From NCBI GenBank assembly GCA_937958375.1, contig CALGNY010000124.1, forward strand, positions 1-5,366: DNA of 5,366 nucleotides, given 5' to 3'. Positions 5,358-5,366 of this stretch are shown here, piece after piece (position 1 is the stretch's first letter; every line of letters begins with the position of its first letter). The DNA comes from an uncultured Bacillaceae bacterium. GTDB taxonomy: Bacteria > Bacillota > Bacilli > Bacillales > Alkalibacillaceae. The notes under the pieces are model-generated. The model was not told the DNA's origin and did not search any database. It saw only the letters and a program-made list of their open reading frames with translations. The position numbers and the translations under genes are program-made.

Positions 5358-5366
5358 GGTCTCATC

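Overview
The window looks like a chromosomal core region of a spore-forming, low-to-mid GC Firmicute of the Bacillaceae. The evidence is a gamma-type small acid-soluble spore protein gene, strong GGAGGTGA-type ribosome binding sites, Rho-independent terminators after most genes, and the order yfhP / mutY / sspE / ntdP / ygaD-like ABC transporter, which follows the B. subtilis yfhP-mutY-(fabL)-sspE-(ygaB)-ntdP-ygaD neighbourhood as I remember it. I cannot name the genus from the sequence.

Layout. Bases 1-53 look like the end of a dispersed intergenic repeat cut by the window edge. yfhP (minus strand, 117-1100, TTG start) is a membrane protein of the DUF457/YdjM type. It is divergent from mutY (plus, 1153-2232), the adenine glycosylase that removes A opposite 8-oxoguanine. 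mutY converges on a small minus-strand spore protein gene, sspE (2278-2454), and the two share one bidirectional terminator (2234-2262). The gene-free stretch 2455-2919 holds the sspE ribosome binding site and a candidate SigG promoter. It also holds two imperfect tandem arrays, both with an exact 21-bp period (2608-2733 and 2747-2809) and with opposite strand asymmetry, and then an extended -10 promoter for ntdP. ntdP (plus, 2920-3450) is a nucleoside tri-/diphosphate phosphatase with its own terminator (3462-3495). The window ends with a complete half-size ABC exporter (plus, 3534-5321) followed by a strong terminator (5325-5357).

How the genes relate. They are mostly separate transcription units, not one operon. 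mutY and ntdP both act on nucleotides or base damage, and sspE supplies an amino-acid reserve that is degraded at spore germination. In B. subtilis, YfhP has been proposed as a negative regulator of mutY, fabL, sspE and itself, which gives the neighbourhood a possible regulatory link. The proteins are ordinary for the group. The part least explained by known features is the pair of 21-bp-period arrays between sspE and ntdP.
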